Source: Monomorium pharaonis (lineage: Eukaryota; Arthropoda; Insecta; Hymenoptera; Formicidae). From it: DNA of 64,000 nucleotides. Both the position numbers and the translations under genes were made by a program. Numbering within the stretch: position 1 is the stretch's first letter; every line of letters starts with the position of its first letter. The notes under the pieces were generated by a model. That model was not told where the DNA came from. It made no database searches and saw only the letters and a program-made list of their open reading frames with translations. Shown here piece by piece: positions 42,401-57,757 of the stretch. The DNA lies in the NCBI RefSeq assembly GCF_013373865.1, contig NC_050473.1:7141710-7205709 (forward strand). The letters run 5' to 3'.

Positions 42401-45400
42401 GCAATACGATGTAATGAAATCAACTCCTCTCTTTCACGCGACAATTTTTATTGGAAATTAATTTTATATAAATTGTTTTTTTCTCATATTTTAATTGGTT
42501 TAACTGCTTATTGAATTAATAACGTTTTGTATGAGTTCGCATTGTCGGCAAATAATTTTTGAAATATTTTCCGCAAATTTTACTTGAAATAAAATAGAAT
42601 TATCTCTTTACCCATTAGTTTCAATGCGCTGTACTGTTAAATTTTCTACCGATTAATACGTACCGTTAAATACATTTATCGACGCTGGAAATTGGTAGGA
42701 TATTAAAAGCAAAATGGGGTGTGTCCGGTAATACCATCTTCCCCCTTGTATATTACAGCAAAATGCAGATAAATGAATAATAGAAATATAATTTCACGGG
42801 CAGGTATGTACATGAGCAATCAATTCAATCAAATCGCCCGACGTATAATCAAGCTTCATTTCTTGATAATTTAACACGTTTTAATCGAGAGTTATTACTT
42901 GGTTACGCGCGATTGCCCGGCGAATTTCGATCTCATTATTTTGTTGCGACGTGTGTATGATATCGAGCCCTTTCAGGCAAAATTGATTACCGCAGCAATC
43001 TATCCTTGTCCGACGGATAGACGAGGGCCGTTACAGATTACACGCGTGCTCTCTTCAATCATTTGCTCTCCCGTGTCTCTCGTATAAACGAACGGCCCGA
43101 TTTTTAACTTTCGAACAAATTCCGATCGTATTAATTGCTCCTGCGTTATTTCGCCGCGGAGCAACGCCGCGCCGCGTTACACTGGGCGCGTAGCATTCAT
43201 CGTCGGGGAGGCAGGTGGGAATTAATTCAGATCTCTCCCCTCCCCCCCCTTTTTTTTCTCGCCGCGACCGCGGCAGTTTGACGGCCTCTGACAAACGGCT
43301 AACCGCGTTGGATCGACATAGCTGTTGAGTTTACTCTGCAGACAGGTCTAATTGTGATCGGCCGACAGTGGCCGCACTGACAATTACACGGCGACATTTC
43401 TGTTGACGCGGTCTGACGGTTATCATTAAATTCGGTCGTCTCTCTAATTGCCCGTGTTCGCAAATGGCGCGAGGAAAGAGATCGAAATAAACTGGGTCGC
43501 ATCATCGATTGATTGCCGTGATGATTTGTCATGAAATTCCATCGTGTTTTCATACATGAAAATGCGTACGAATATACGTTGGTATAGGACAAAGTTGCCG
43601 GTACTGACACAGATCTCTTAAAGCGACACGCTCTTATTTTTCACAAACGCAAATTTTATAAATTTTTATTGTTTTCAAGCATTACTATTATTATTGAGAA
43701 TGGAATCTAATATTCAGTATCAATATAAAAAAATCAATATTTCACATTATATACATATATATATTATAAACTTTTATTACTAATTATTGAAATGCATAAA
43801 ATATAAAGTACAAAATATTTTTCAAAATATTTATATCATTTAAAATATACTATAATGTTTAAAAAAACCAATAAAATATATAGACGTGCATTTAATGCAC
43901 GTAATTGTTGATCTGGCACGCTGATTACTGATAATAGGGATAAAGCAATAGCTAAAGTAACGATAAAAGTACGATAAAAAACGATCGAAGTTTTGTTATC
44001 GTTATTGTTACAAAAAAAGTAGTAATTATCATCGAGAAGTAATGATGCCAACAGGATTACTGATATAACGCATTATTTTCCCACATTCCCACTGTTTTAT
44101 ATCTCAGAGAAACTTAGAGATTGCATTTTCTCTTAAATATATTTATTACAAATCTAACTGAAATTGTTTGTCACCAGCATCAATGATTTTTTTATCATAA
44201 ATAACGGAAAATTAAAGATGCCAAAGTGAGAGAGCTAATAGTTTCTACAAACTCATTTTGTCAATACATTACACGATTGGCAATCTTGCGGAATTCTCGC
44301 TGCGCCTTTAATAATCTCGTCCGCATGGCGGGATGTCGGTAACAGATATTGATCCTCCGGACGCTCCCGTAATCCGCACGATTTGTCCTCAGTGTTACGG
44401 CATTATTGCATTTCATCGTGATCGGCTTGATTCTATACAGATTATGGCAAGACTTGAACAAGAGGATAAGGCAGAAGAAAGAGCGACCCAGCTCGGATGC
44501 AATTTCGCGGCATTAATGTTGCAGGAGCGTCAAGACCGCGAGCGGTCGGTGCGCCAGGAACTCTGGCTTTCCTCTCTACAGACAAACCACTCTGCACTCG
44601 ACCCGTTTCCGCGGGGAACGAAATTGTACACGAAAATTTGTACTTCCCCGCGGAGTACGGCGAAAGTTTGTCATTGCTCTGGACAATGTATTTTTAAAGG
44701 AAATTCAAATTAGCATAATTAGAGCCTCGTATAACATTTGATTCTTCCTACACTTTATTTACAAAAAAAGACTATCCCCGTTAAAAGTATAATAGTATTA
44801 TTTATTTATTTTCGCAGGAATTTTGTGTAAAAAAGATCTATTATACACAGAAAGAAAGATTTCTTTAGATTTAATAAACAGTTTTGTTTGACTATTTCAA
44901 AGCATATATTTCTTTAGTTTTAATAAATTTTATACAGATTTCTTTAGGTTTAACAAAATTTATTGGAAATAAAGAAATATATGCTTTGGAATTATCGAAC
45001 AAAACGATTTATTAAATTTAAAGAAATCTTTTTCTCTGTGTAACTATCAAATGTATTTCGATTGGTGCCTATTGGTGCAATAATTAATAAATATAATGCA
45101 CGTCAAACATAATAATGGTGTCCAATCGTTTGACAATAATTATAAAAGTTTAATTAACGTTTAGTTGGTTTTGATTATATTAATCGAATATTTGATTATT
45201 TCAATTATTTCACCAAAGGTTTAGTAACTGTCATATAAGCTATTATTAGATTATTTTCAGTAACTCTTTGACTCAATAAAATACGTCATTTAACAACAAA
45301 ATACTAAAGTTTTGTGGACAATTATCTACAAATTATTAAAACCATTTAATAATCTTCACACATCGCACAAATATCAAACTTATTTGTTATATACTGAAAA

Positions 45401-48400
45401 AAAAAAAAGAGTTTTGTAATAGCTTTCAATATACTAAATAAAAAATGCAGAACAATATTTGATTAATAAAAAAAAATAATTTTACTTTTCCTATTTAATA
45501 ATTACCATGCATAATAATATAACCAACATTTAGTAATACTTACTAAATATTTAGTAACATTAACGTTTGATTATATTAATTAAATATTTAATATTAACAT
45601 TATTTCACTCAAGTATTATTTGGTATTATCAAACTTTCAGTATATTTATGGGCTCGCATTTACGTGGGATGCAACGTGATCTGTGACAGATACAAATAAC
45701 ATATATCGCGTACATGTCTGTGTACATGCATACGATATAGTTACACACACGCAAGCTGAATTTCCATCGTGTGGATCGAGTATAATGCATGTACGATGGC
45801 GATATATGCGCATTGTTCGGCGCATGTATCCATATTAAACCGTACATATTTGCGTGTCGCTGTGCTATATGTACTTACTATTCCAGGACTGTTGAAGTAT
45901 GGGCAGGGCAGTAGCGCGTTTGTGCCGGTTTGCGCAAAAACATCCTTGATGAATTTTGGCTTCGCGCTAGGGTCAACTAGGTCGCCCTTCGCTGTCGATT
46001 TGCCTCGTTCTGTCATTGCGCCGTCTACAAAAATTCAATAAAGAACTTTTACACGGTATATTTTTCAAAAAAGAAAAAAATAATATTCAAAAATCTGTTT
46101 GTAAAATTGTATTATTGGCTTGCTTAAACTGATTTAAAAGAATAATACACAGAGAAATACTAATTAAATTTCGGTTATATAAATTAGGTCAAGAAAAAAA
46201 GAAGAAAGAGAGATTTCTTTAATCGAGTAATGTTCATTAAATCTTTGGCAATCTCTTAATTTTCTTCTCTTCATCGACTAAAGATAACTGTCAAATCGTT
46301 TTTAGTTTTAACGAGCTGTTAGTTTTAAATGGATAGTAAATTGGACAATCACTTAACAAGGGAATTCGGTAAAAGTTCACGTAGAGTTTGCAGTTGAAAA
46401 TAGATTTTGAAGTAGAAAGACCGAGAATGTATCAAGTGTTCTAATTATTTTTGTGAGAGTTTAAAAACGAATAGTATTTGATATAAAAAATTTATTTTAA
46501 AAATTTATTGAATTAATTAATACTTGAAGATTTTTGAAAAATTCAAGATTTACACCATAAAATATTACAAAAAATAAAAGAATTTGTGTGTGTGTGTGTG
46601 TATATGATTATAGAAATAATTTTACTTTTTATAATAAAATAAAATTGTTATCTTACAGATATTCGAATATTGATTATGTATTGATAAAATATATTTTTTC
46701 CTCGGAAAATTGGTATTTTTAACATTTTGCTTTTTCTTTTTATCATATATTAAGGATAAATTCCAATAATGTTACAATTACTGGAAAAACATCTTTCCTC
46801 CATTAAACGCCGCTTTGAATTTTAATGGCATTTTGAATAAACGGAAAATAATAATGGCTCGAAGAATTGTTAATATAATTATTGTATTTAGTAATATGTG
46901 CAAATAAAAGAATGGCTTATTTTTAAATGCGCCGTAATACTCAAAACTTGATACGTGCTATTTTATTTTATTTGTTGAAATTATAATGTTATTTGAATAA
47001 AATACAAATTCAAAGTAAAATCTTATATAAATATAATGGGTGGCGAGTGTGTATTTCATAAAAATTTCATTATTAATGAATGTAGGTATCGCGTACAATT
47101 ATCGCGTGTTCTTTCAGCGGTGGATTGTACAATGGTTTATCTTCGGCAAGGAAATGCACATTTTAAATTCAATTTAAATTTGCATGATATTCCTAACGAG
47201 AATCTTGTGTTAGTTCGTATCAAAGGATTTTAGCGAAAAAAAAAAAAAAAAAAAAAAAAAAAATTATGTTTGAACGATAATAAAGGATTTTAATGAAATC
47301 TCCTTTTTCTCAATTAAATGAGATCTTGCCTCGAGAAACTTAACGCGTGGCTTGATCCCCGAGCTTAGCTCGGAAAATTACAACTAACTGATTAAAATGT
47401 AACTGGTGGTTTCGAGTGGCTTGTAGCTCTGCCCGCTTTGCTCAGCATTAGGCGTCGTCATCATTTGCGTTGACCTTTTCACTATTGCAAGAAGTCATCT
47501 GAGCAGTCGACGCGCGCACGCTGTTTGAACCAAAGCGCGGCGGTTTCCGGGCGAGTTTCCCCTGGCGTTTACAGCTACATTCAATATAGACCGAGGATAT
47601 TGGAGAATTACGTTACCACACCTGTGTATGATTAGTTCAGATTAGAGAACCGACCGAAATCGGTAATGGCCGCGCGCCGTCGCGCAGTATTGCGTACGTC
47701 CATTCGGTCACGGGCACCGTTCGATTCGCGTTTACGTTCCCGCGTGCATGCTACAAACAATGAATAAAGAGACGGGGGGAAATTACATCGACGCCGCTGG
47801 CAGCAATCTCAACGTTGTAATCCGTAACGGCGTATTAAAACGCCGGGCGGACGGTCATTTGTATGTCGGCGCGATATCGGACGCGCGTCCGCTATCGATC
47901 GAATATTTATAATGGGCATTTATAATGGGTGCGATATCTCGTCGTATTGCGAGCGTAATATCGTCGCATTATGAGCATAAAGCGCGTATCAAATATCGGT
48001 TCGGCGTCGTTGATATCGGAGGACGCTGATGGCGAAGAGAAAATCGCGGCAATATGTCAAATACAAGAATTTCAATGTAAAATTGCACGATTACATTATC
48101 AGCTATATAAATCGATAAAAAATTAACAGTATCAGCATTTGATTTTGTTTTTACATTATCAGATTTACAAATTGATCGAAAATTAACATCAGTGATACCT
48201 GATTTTTCAAATATTAGCACAAAACAAGATGTAACGTATTAAAATGTTTGTCTATATTACTTATTTATTTCATATTTTTGTTGCTTATATTACGTAAAAG
48301 CGTTGAAGAGATACGATTCAGGAGATCAGTGCGTATAATTCCGACTCAGCAACTCTCCTTTTTATTTTGTTATTTGTAGAAAAAAATGATAAATACTTAA

Positions 48401-51400
48401 TCATCCGTTGAATCTGACGATACAGGCTGTTATTTAACGCGGAATCGAGAAAAATTTAAAAAGACTCGCGTCGCATTTGATAGAGGACGTTGATTATCCC
48501 TTCATCGATATCTTGTTTCCTTCGGAAGATGGTCTGTCGCCTCGCTGTCAATATCTATCCCGTTTGACCGCCCGGTAACTTCTTACTTACTTGAATTGAC
48601 TTTAATATACGAGTGATAAGACGCGAATGGAATTGAACGAGCACCAGAATGAATCGGCGAAGGGGTCGACCGTGGGATAAGCATCGTAAGTCCGTCCCGT
48701 GTTTCGTTCGAGAACAGCTGAAGTTTCTCGAAAATCGATTTTGTCGCGTCCGGCTTTTGCGGCCGTCGTTTCATATTTTTTTTTGCGATTGCGTCCACTT
48801 CGCTCCCACAGAAAACTCGGCCTGTCTCGCGATTTAGAGAAGATTGACAAGTTGGGATAAGTTGACTAACAAAACAAAACACTATCGAAGTAGCTATAAT
48901 CGCGTTCGTACATGCAACAGATATTACTGTTCAGTTGTCCAAAGTATTTCGATATAAATGTAGATTGTTAAAAAATTACAAAGTATTATGGAAAATCATG
49001 TAGATAAGTAAATATTTTTACTTTTTGCATTCTTTGTTTTTAAATTACGGCAGATGTCTATTTAGAATATTTAGATGTTCATTTATAAATAGCAAATGTA
49101 TATTTTACGTAACACACTTCTGCAATTTATTTTTTTTGCATATCACAATTTTTTTGAAAAAATAGACCTAAATAGCGAGCTAATTTTTTATTCTACCGAT
49201 CACATGTTAATTAGTCTTGATAGTGATACATTTTATAAATTATTTTTATTCTAGATTTACTTATTTATAATTTATAAGTAACTTAAGCGATTATCGAGAA
49301 CTGTAAAATAAAAAACACTTATGTTCTAATTAAAAATAAGTTAATAAATTAATATTTTCTTGATTAATAAATTTTATTATTAAAATTTTACTAAATAGCC
49401 TAACGTAACTAGTGACTGATATAGAATTTGATTTTCCGATAAATTTCTGTTTTATCTGTGAAAATTCGGGACCGAGAAGTGGTCAACTAGCCCCAACCCC
49501 CATACATCGCTGCCCAAAGCAACAATAATGTTCGTTTCACGCGTCGTCGGCTTCTCGCAAGTAACCAACTTATGTAAATTTGCCTCGGCCGGCTTGCTTC
49601 CGGGCTGGTTAATTATAGGCGCGTATGTAACAACGACTTGGGCGCGAGCATCGAAGCACATCGTAAACAGAATCGCGTCGATCCGGGAGAACATTATATA
49701 TGTTGATGTGGGCGTCGTGCCAGTGATGCGGTCGCTGTGTGGAATCGGGATTTCGAATCGGCGATAGATGGAATTCTTATGACCGAATGTGTTAAAAATA
49801 TTATCGCTCGCTGGGGGCAGGCGAGCTCATTCGAAATGTATTGGACAATGCCTACGATCGCGCGCACATACACGTATGTCGCGGTGATAAAGTATTCCGA
49901 AAATGTAATTCTGTCGATTGTGGGAATAGGAGACGAGAGTAGCTCGAGGATAAATCTTTTGTGACGTATTTCTCGCACGATCGGGTTTGAAAGATGGAAG
50001 AAGGAAGGAAGGAAGGAAGGAAGGAAGGAAGGAAGGAAGGAAGGAAGGAAGGAAGGAAACGGCGACTTTCGGGGTATTCCCGTATATTTCATGAAATTTT
50101 TGCGCGCACCGTGAAAGCTAATTTTGAACTCGTCTTTTTCAGTAATAACGTTTTACGACGTTGTTAATGGATTTTACGGGATAGCCGTGTGTGCGGAACG
50201 AAAATGGTCCTTCGCTGTCATTTAAAAGATGCAGTACCACGACACGAACGGTACTAATATAGCGTAATTACTCTCCTGCGGGTAATTTTCCAAGTGTACC
50301 GCGAGCATAGAATGGCTGATGCTATTGGAAATTGCTGTGTAGAGAGCTGCGCGTTCAGAAAGTACGAAGAGCTTTTAGATATACACGCCGCATTACATCG
50401 CCGCCGTTGCGCTTATGCATATGGAGAAACGATAATATGACAGCCCGCGAAGTATTCCGTTGTATATATCTTCCTCTACAGGATTACCGCAGCTTTCTGG
50501 TACACGAGTGCGTCGGAACTTCCCTTGTCGACCCGTCCATGTATCTAACTTCGAAGCCGTGTCGTAAATTGAAAGATATCATGCGAAAATGTTGCTTGGA
50601 ACATCGACGGATTATATTGCAGCATGAGCCAAGGGATGTTCATAGATTTAAGAGATATTATGCATTGTCCAAATTACAATCTGTGAAATCAGTGAAACCA
50701 CATTGATTTTCACTAGCGTACTTATAACTTATTAATCAGTGAAATAAATACATTGACCTTTGTGTATACTGACTCTGAAGTAGAAACTATTAAAAGACAG
50801 TGAATATTCACTATCACAATTATCATAGCTATGAGTACCTTACATTGTAAATTAGTGATGATACGTTGATTGTTATTTAACGAGTACAAGAGCCCGTGCA
50901 AAACATTAAAGCTGCTCTTTAAAAGAATTTCATTAAAGATAGCAAGAAAGTTCATTCTTAGTTCATGATTTTTAGGAACAACAAATCATTTTTTATATGT
51001 AATTTTATTTATATGTATATATAAACTATTATAGAATTATTTTAAAAAGAGAAATTTAACAAGAATTGTAGATCATTTTTTTAGAGAAAAGTACTGTAAA
51101 AATATGTTTAATACATAAAATCTTAAATAAACGCTCAAAAAATATTTTTTCTATTTATTTATTACGACGTGTGTGAATGTAAATTTATTTTATTTATGCA
51201 GACTTAATACCTTAGCAAATTTATCCTTTTATCACGCATTCCTATTCCTCACTAAGCCATCTGCATTCGGGGATTGTCACATATAATCTTCGTAATATCT
51301 TCAGATCCAGGTTTCTAAGCTTCGGAATATATGTGTAGATATATGTATTTTATGCTTCGCGTATATGTATCAAGTTGACGAGGTTGCGCCGCGCTATGGA

Positions 51401-54400
51401 ACGACAGATTATTACACGGATTCTGATGTCACAGGTGTTGCTCCTGGTTGCTTGTCAACAGGTTTGCGTCGTCTGACTCTGTATGCGGTCAACATCGCTA
51501 GTGAAGTGTGTACACGAACATGAAAAACGATATATGCCCCAGATACCGCAAATGATGTTCATTTTTATTACTTAATTACGAGTTATCGAATAAATAAATA
51601 AATAAAGTGATTGAGTATCGATTAATACACGTTAATATAAGTCGGAATATTATGAATATGTATAGAAAAATATTCTTCTTTTCTTAAATCATTTTATTAT
51701 AAAATGTTACAGGATTTTTCCTCATTTTTTACTCTTTCGAGATATAAAATATTCATGCAAAAAAAAAAAGCGACATTGAATAAAATTGATAATAAAGAAA
51801 GAAATAACATTCTCCAAAAAAATTTTTTTAACGAAAGAGTGATTATTTAAATATAAATTTAAATTGTTATATGTTAATTCATTGTAATAAAACATTGTAA
51901 TAAAAAACACTGTAATAAACAATATCTAAATCACGATGTGATTCCAGAGATATTATTATAATAATTCACGGGATTATTTCGCAAAGAATGCAAAACATTA
52001 CAGGTTTAATTATTAAATTCGCGTATTTATTTGTAAAAACATTCAGCCTTTCAATATAATTCTTTCATTTTTCACAAATATTCCGAAACTATTGTCGCCT
52101 CGATTAGCCAAATCCGCGAATATTCCGAGAATTTTCGAACAATCCACGCAATGTGGGTAATAAAACTATTGTTGCACTAATTCTAAAACACTAGTCCCGC
52201 GATCATTTCACTCTCGCGATCGTAACAGATTAACGGCGAGAGTAGTAAAATTTTAACGAGCCGCGAAGAGAGGAAAATGCAAGAGAGGGGTAATGGTGCA
52301 AGCCGAATGTACGACAAGGTAGTACATAATAATACCGTAGTCGAAGGGTTGACATCAACGAAGAAGCTCGGAAGCAACCCTCTCTCGCGGCTTGCACATG
52401 CACGGCGAATCTTAAATTCCGCAACCCGCCGCAATAATCCCTTGTTTCCCCTCCCCCCCTCTCCCTCTTCTCGTTATCTTCGCATAGCCGAGCGAATGAC
52501 TAGCGTAATTGCCGACGACCCAGTTGCAACCGACGCCGGGGGTTGCATTTCGAATACGACAGCGAGCGAGGGGCGAGGGACGAGCGGAGTGAGGATGGAA
52601 GGGCCGGGTTACGTTGCGCGTGAAGATTCCGTCTTGCGATTCCGTATCGGGCGATTAATCATCCGCTCGCGCTTTAATTACGATCGCTCGGTGCCTTACA
52701 CGTGGCGACGTGGGATCCACGCGAGTAATCGCACGAAGTTACTTGGTCGGGCTCGTCGCCGTCCGAACGGCCGGCTGGCCCGGGTGCGCATTGTGTGTTG
52801 CATTTTACATAGATAATCCAGCCCGGAATTCGCCCCACGGGCAAGCCGAATCTTTAATATTTACGGAAACGGTAAACGCGCGAACGTCGGGGCCGCCGAA
52901 CGCTGCAGCAGGCGGCACTGAATGGTGCTAATGCTAATAATAAAATCATCATAGCATATACACATTGTGGTTAGAGGGAGATTATTATCCCAGATAGCAC
53001 GGTACATTCCATCAGCAATATTGCAGCAACGTTGCAACATTTGCAGGTATGTTACAAAGTTCCTGCCGCGGAATGTTCGGTGAACGTTAAATGTACATAT
53101 GCACGCGTGATTTTAACGCTGCAGCAAACTACAGAGTTATTGCGAGCGAGCCCAGCTTTGAAAGGGAAGACCGTCTGATCTGTTATTAAACGCCTTGCAC
53201 ATACGGTTTCGTATGTATTAATACATCTGCGCGCGGCCGCGTCGTCGTGGCTATCGCTCGATTGATCAACTTCAACGGCTAAAGTTGCCAACTATTCACG
53301 ATAGAACGGACAGGATCGATAGCGAAAGGGCTTTGACCACCATCGCACAAAGGTCTCGCCGTGCGCATGGGAAACCCGTCAACGTAAAGGTCTATTTAGA
53401 CGAAGCGATTTTTAATACGATCCTTAAGGTGACGTTGGCGTCGTTTGCTTTTTAACGACAAAACGGCCATTTGTTAAACAAGTTATACTTATTGGTTTTA
53501 CAGAATTAGGTGCGCACAATGCGCACAATGGAGAAGTATTAGACATTAAAAACAGGAATAGAATCAGTTTCTTTAATAAACATTAAACGCAGTATAATGG
53601 ATACGAATACGATGTGAGACATAAATGTCTCGTTTACAACGTGACTTATTATTTATCTATTTTTTTATCTAATATATTCATTGGAAACTGATCTAAAATT
53701 TTTATTCTCAATATCTCGTATTTTCCTCCAATGTGTGAGAGCTTAATTCCTTTTACATAATTAAAATATACATTCTAATGTATACTATAATAGTCAATTT
53801 TTTGCTAAGAACGAGATAAAAGTGATAAATTATTGACTTTTACTTCAACATGGCGTCAATTCATTGAAACATTTATTTCGTGAAAAACTTATATAGATTA
53901 CATTTGCGAAATAAACGTAGATCAAGTATAAAATACATAAATGAATAATGTTGAATCGTAAAATTAAGGTTAATAGAGTAATAATCGTTAAAAATAATAA
54001 GTTAAATTAGATTTAAAATCCCAATTTAAGAGAATATCATATTTGATAAATTGTATATATGTGTATGTAATTGTGAAATCTCGACGTAGTTGTATAGAGA
54101 TCTGTTGATGTTTAGTAAATCGTATGTGTCTAAGTCGCGTTCAATTGGTAAAACTGATAACGCATATATCGTTTCTAATGCCATCATTTTATTAACAATT
54201 TCGTATATCGGTTAGGATAATGCCATTTTAGATGAGCCATTTAAAGCTAATTGAAGAGATAACATTTGTCCACCTATTATCTCTTTTAAACTTAGCAGAA
54301 ATTGAGGACACAACATCTCTTCTCATAGAATAAAATTTTCTTATGAAAATGAAGACACACATAATAAAAATGCATAATAAAATATGCTAGAATAATCTAA

Positions 54401-56865
54401 AGATATTTTAACTTTGCCATTCTCTTTAAATTTATTTAGATCGCTTGGGGATCAATATAATAAAAACTAAAAGGATAAAAATTTTCATAAAATAGAGATC
54501 TTACATAATATTGACAGATAAAGTTATTGAAATACCCGCAGAGAAAAGTTTTAAAATATTAGTAGAATAAAACAGCAGAGTTAAAATTAGACGCTTCAAT
54601 AAGTTTGAAACTAATTCTTGTATTTTCTTATCGTATAATTTTTATATTATATACGTTTTGTAATACTATATTATACATAGTGCGTGCACATTTTTTTGCG
54701 ATCGTATAAGCTTTATGTAATTAGGTAAAAAATTTATAATAACAGAAAACGTGCATTTTAATATTAGAAAGATATTTAAATGGACAGAGACGAACGTAGA
54801 ACTACATTTTTGCGCGATAAAATTTCAATACAGATTTGTTATTGAAAAGATAATACTCATTTTTCCCGATTGAAATGTTTCGCTAGAAAGTTCAGACGTT
54901 TTAACCGATTCAATGAAATTATACTGCAAGAGAAAATTCATCAGAGTGAAAATTTTCTCAGAACACCTATCTATTATTCAATAAAATAACGGTTAAATGT
55001 ATAGTGCGTACCTATACGTACAAGCGTAACATAGCAGATGCTGTGTTCTGTTCGACAGGCTCAATTCGCCGGCGGCGTTCGTATGTGAAAAATTTTTGCA
55101 CGAGCCGTCGCACAGTTTACGCTTGCTAAAACTCGACGATTAAGGTGGATAGAATAAATTTTTAAGTATATTATCCGATGTCAATGTTTTGAGATGCATA
55201 TTATTCATGCAGGATTCAATATGGCGTAAACGATCTCTCTATTCTTCAATAGCAAATAAAAGCGAATTATAAGTTGGAACAAAAATAAAATGTAAATTAA
55301 TGCAGTGTAAAATAGACTGGTTGTATTCATTTGAAAAATGTGTTTTGATTTTTTTTCTCTGCTTTTCCACTCTCACAACTTATTTCTATTAATATAATAC
55401 TTCGCACTATTCTGGCGAGTATTGAGTCAATCATTTTAATAAACTTTAAAACAATTTTACAAATACATTATGTACCGATTTGTTTTATAATTACTTGATT
55501 ATGATAATAGATTGTTTATTGTTTATATTTATATTGTAAACGAATATATTTTTACATTAAACTAAGCTGAAAAAAGTTTGGTAATAATAATTAAGCCTAG
55601 ATGATAATTACTGAGCTTTGCTGAAATAGTTTTAAATAAATGTTTGGTTAATATACATATGACCAAATATTTAGTAAGCGTTTGATGTTCGATAGGTTAT
55701 TATTATAATGTTTAGTCACTATTAACATAATCACTAAATATTACTAAAACTATTACTAAATATTTAGTTGCTACAAATATTACTGAATATTTGGTTGTAT
55801 TAATTAAACATTTAATTGAAATTACTTCACCAAAATTTGATTATTATTATTAAATTCTTTTTTCGGATAGATATACCCATAGGCTGAAATGCGATGCGAT
55901 CGAGACACTGATGCCACTTTGAATTTTGCGATTAAGCGACACGATTCGATATCGATTTTCCCTCTATCCTTCCTGGCTTCTCTTACAATATATTTGCAAT
56001 TAGCGGGATATTAAATTCTTGAACTTCTATATACAGCTTGGCTCGCATGTTCGCTTTGCTTGTAGAGCATGTGCTCTGTTTGCACGCAATTCACGTTTGA
56101 GCGCAATAAAGATCGATATTATTTAATTTCCGAATGTTCAAAGCTGATGATTCTTTTCACTTATTGATATAAGCGCGGACATACATAAATATAAAATCTA
56201 TAAAACGCAATTCCGATATGGACATCTCCAATATAAATTTTTTTTCAGATTTACATACATATTTATAATTGTATTATTAATTAATAATAGTATAAAAATT
56301 AGAATATCTTCTGAAAAATTGCAAGTTTCAAACTTGGATAAATTTAAACTTCTCAAAAGTTTAAATAAATTTGATGCTAAGACGTACATACGCGATTTTT
56401 TAGGATCAAACAAATTGAAGAATATATCTTAAAAAAAATTAATGTGAATTACGGATATATTACGGAAACTTTGAAGGCTAATTAGACAGACAGACATTCA
56501 TTATTTAATAATGATCGAATAGGTATAATTAACACTTAAGAAAAGTGACGCTGAAAATATCTTATGATTTATTGCTAAGTATAGAATCGCTCTTTACGAA
56601 TGAATGAATATATTTATATAGTTTATACATGTTCTAAATATATGTATGTCTCTACTTTTTAATTACTATAAATAAATGTGAAACAAAAAATGCTATTTGT
56701 TTCATTTCAGTAATTAAGTAATAATTAGTTTCAACAACTAAAGTCTCAGATATAAAAAAGTATAAAAAAGTTTCTATCGTGAATCTCCACAATTCAATAT
56801 TTAATTAATAAGGATTATTATTAAAAATTAAAATAATGTTTTTATTTTAAACGTTTATTATGTGT

Positions 56866-56915
<50 letters not shown>

Positions 56916-57717
56916 AAATAGTAATAAACGTCATTGAAGCTTATTTTAATACTAAACAAATGATCAAATTAAATTAGAAATTCGTTTTGTTTGAAAAAAC
57001 AATTATTTGACAAATAGTATATTTTATCTTTATATTTTCATAAAAAGAATAACATATAACATTTATTTATATATTACTATAGATATAATCTTAAACTTGA
57101 TGTAATTTATCAAATTTTACCATCAAAAATTGAGTAATTTATACACACATGTTGAAACTTTTTCATGAGACTGGAATGTTCGTTGCGGTTTTGTTCCTAA
57201 TCAGTGCAAGCCCTATTATCGAATGTAGCCATTCGTAGGAAAGAAACCACTACGTGCTCTGCAGTAATTAACTCCTGCCAGCTTCTATGCATAAAAAGCG
57301 CATTGCTGGCGTGGTGGCAGTTACTTAGAGATAATTTGTTAATCTAATCGACGGCAACTTCACCGTTTTTATCGTGGAATAATTAAAGCAATTAAGATGT
57401 TTCAAATTTATCAACTGAAAATGCTAATAATACATTGTAGACGGAATATCAATCTAAAGATCATAAAAAAATAACATTCTAGAACAATATTATTCTTGAT
57501 CTAATGGTTTTTTTTAATTCCAATTTCAAACTGTAATTTGCAATTTGAGAGAGTCTCTCTTTGTAGTGTTAAATTCTTATAAGAATAATTATCACTGACG
57601 ACACAAAATTAAAATTTCTTAATTACGACAAATAAAATGAAACGTGTTAAAGTATGGAAGTTAAAAAGTCTAATTCAAAAGTTTTCTCCGAAAATAAATA
57701 CATTATTATATCTTTAT

Positions 57718-57757
<40 letters not shown>

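Larger units (their letters stand above)
10034..45878 (-). other. dpr intron 2, 35.8 kb, inside the Ig1 domain
   Basis: This intron splits the Ig1 coding region between Ile70 and Val71 (phase 0). GC-rich, CpG-rich islands alternate with very AT-rich stretches. The island positions (approximate, by eye) are 10.6-11.25, 12.35-12.75, 14.57-14.96, 16.2-16.64, 17.93-18.37, 20.57-21.13, 21.93-22.34, 23.88-24.66, 25.56-25.95, 26.49-27.17, 33.18-33.5, 34.1-34.53, 36.4-37.08, 38.03-38.4, 39.12-39.96, 42.0-42.4, 42.9-43.56 and 44.28-44.7 kb. Open frames in them lack recognisable domains and often run on both strands at once, as expected of GC-rich non-coding DNA. Repeats are listed separately. Confidence 0.85.

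Noticed and set aside
44333..44713. 126-codon plus frame with a CPQC motif
   Set aside because: A single Cys pair, no second zinc-ligand pair, no homologous domain recognised and a GC-rich island setting.
49694..50092. 132-codon minus frame with Phe-Leu-Pro-Ser repeats
   Set aside because: Produced by the AAGG microsatellite.
52277..52816. Longest single open frame (179 codons, plus)
   Set aside because: It lies in a GC-rich island where stops are rare. It has no recognisable domain, signal peptide or splice context, and overlaps other open frames on both strands.
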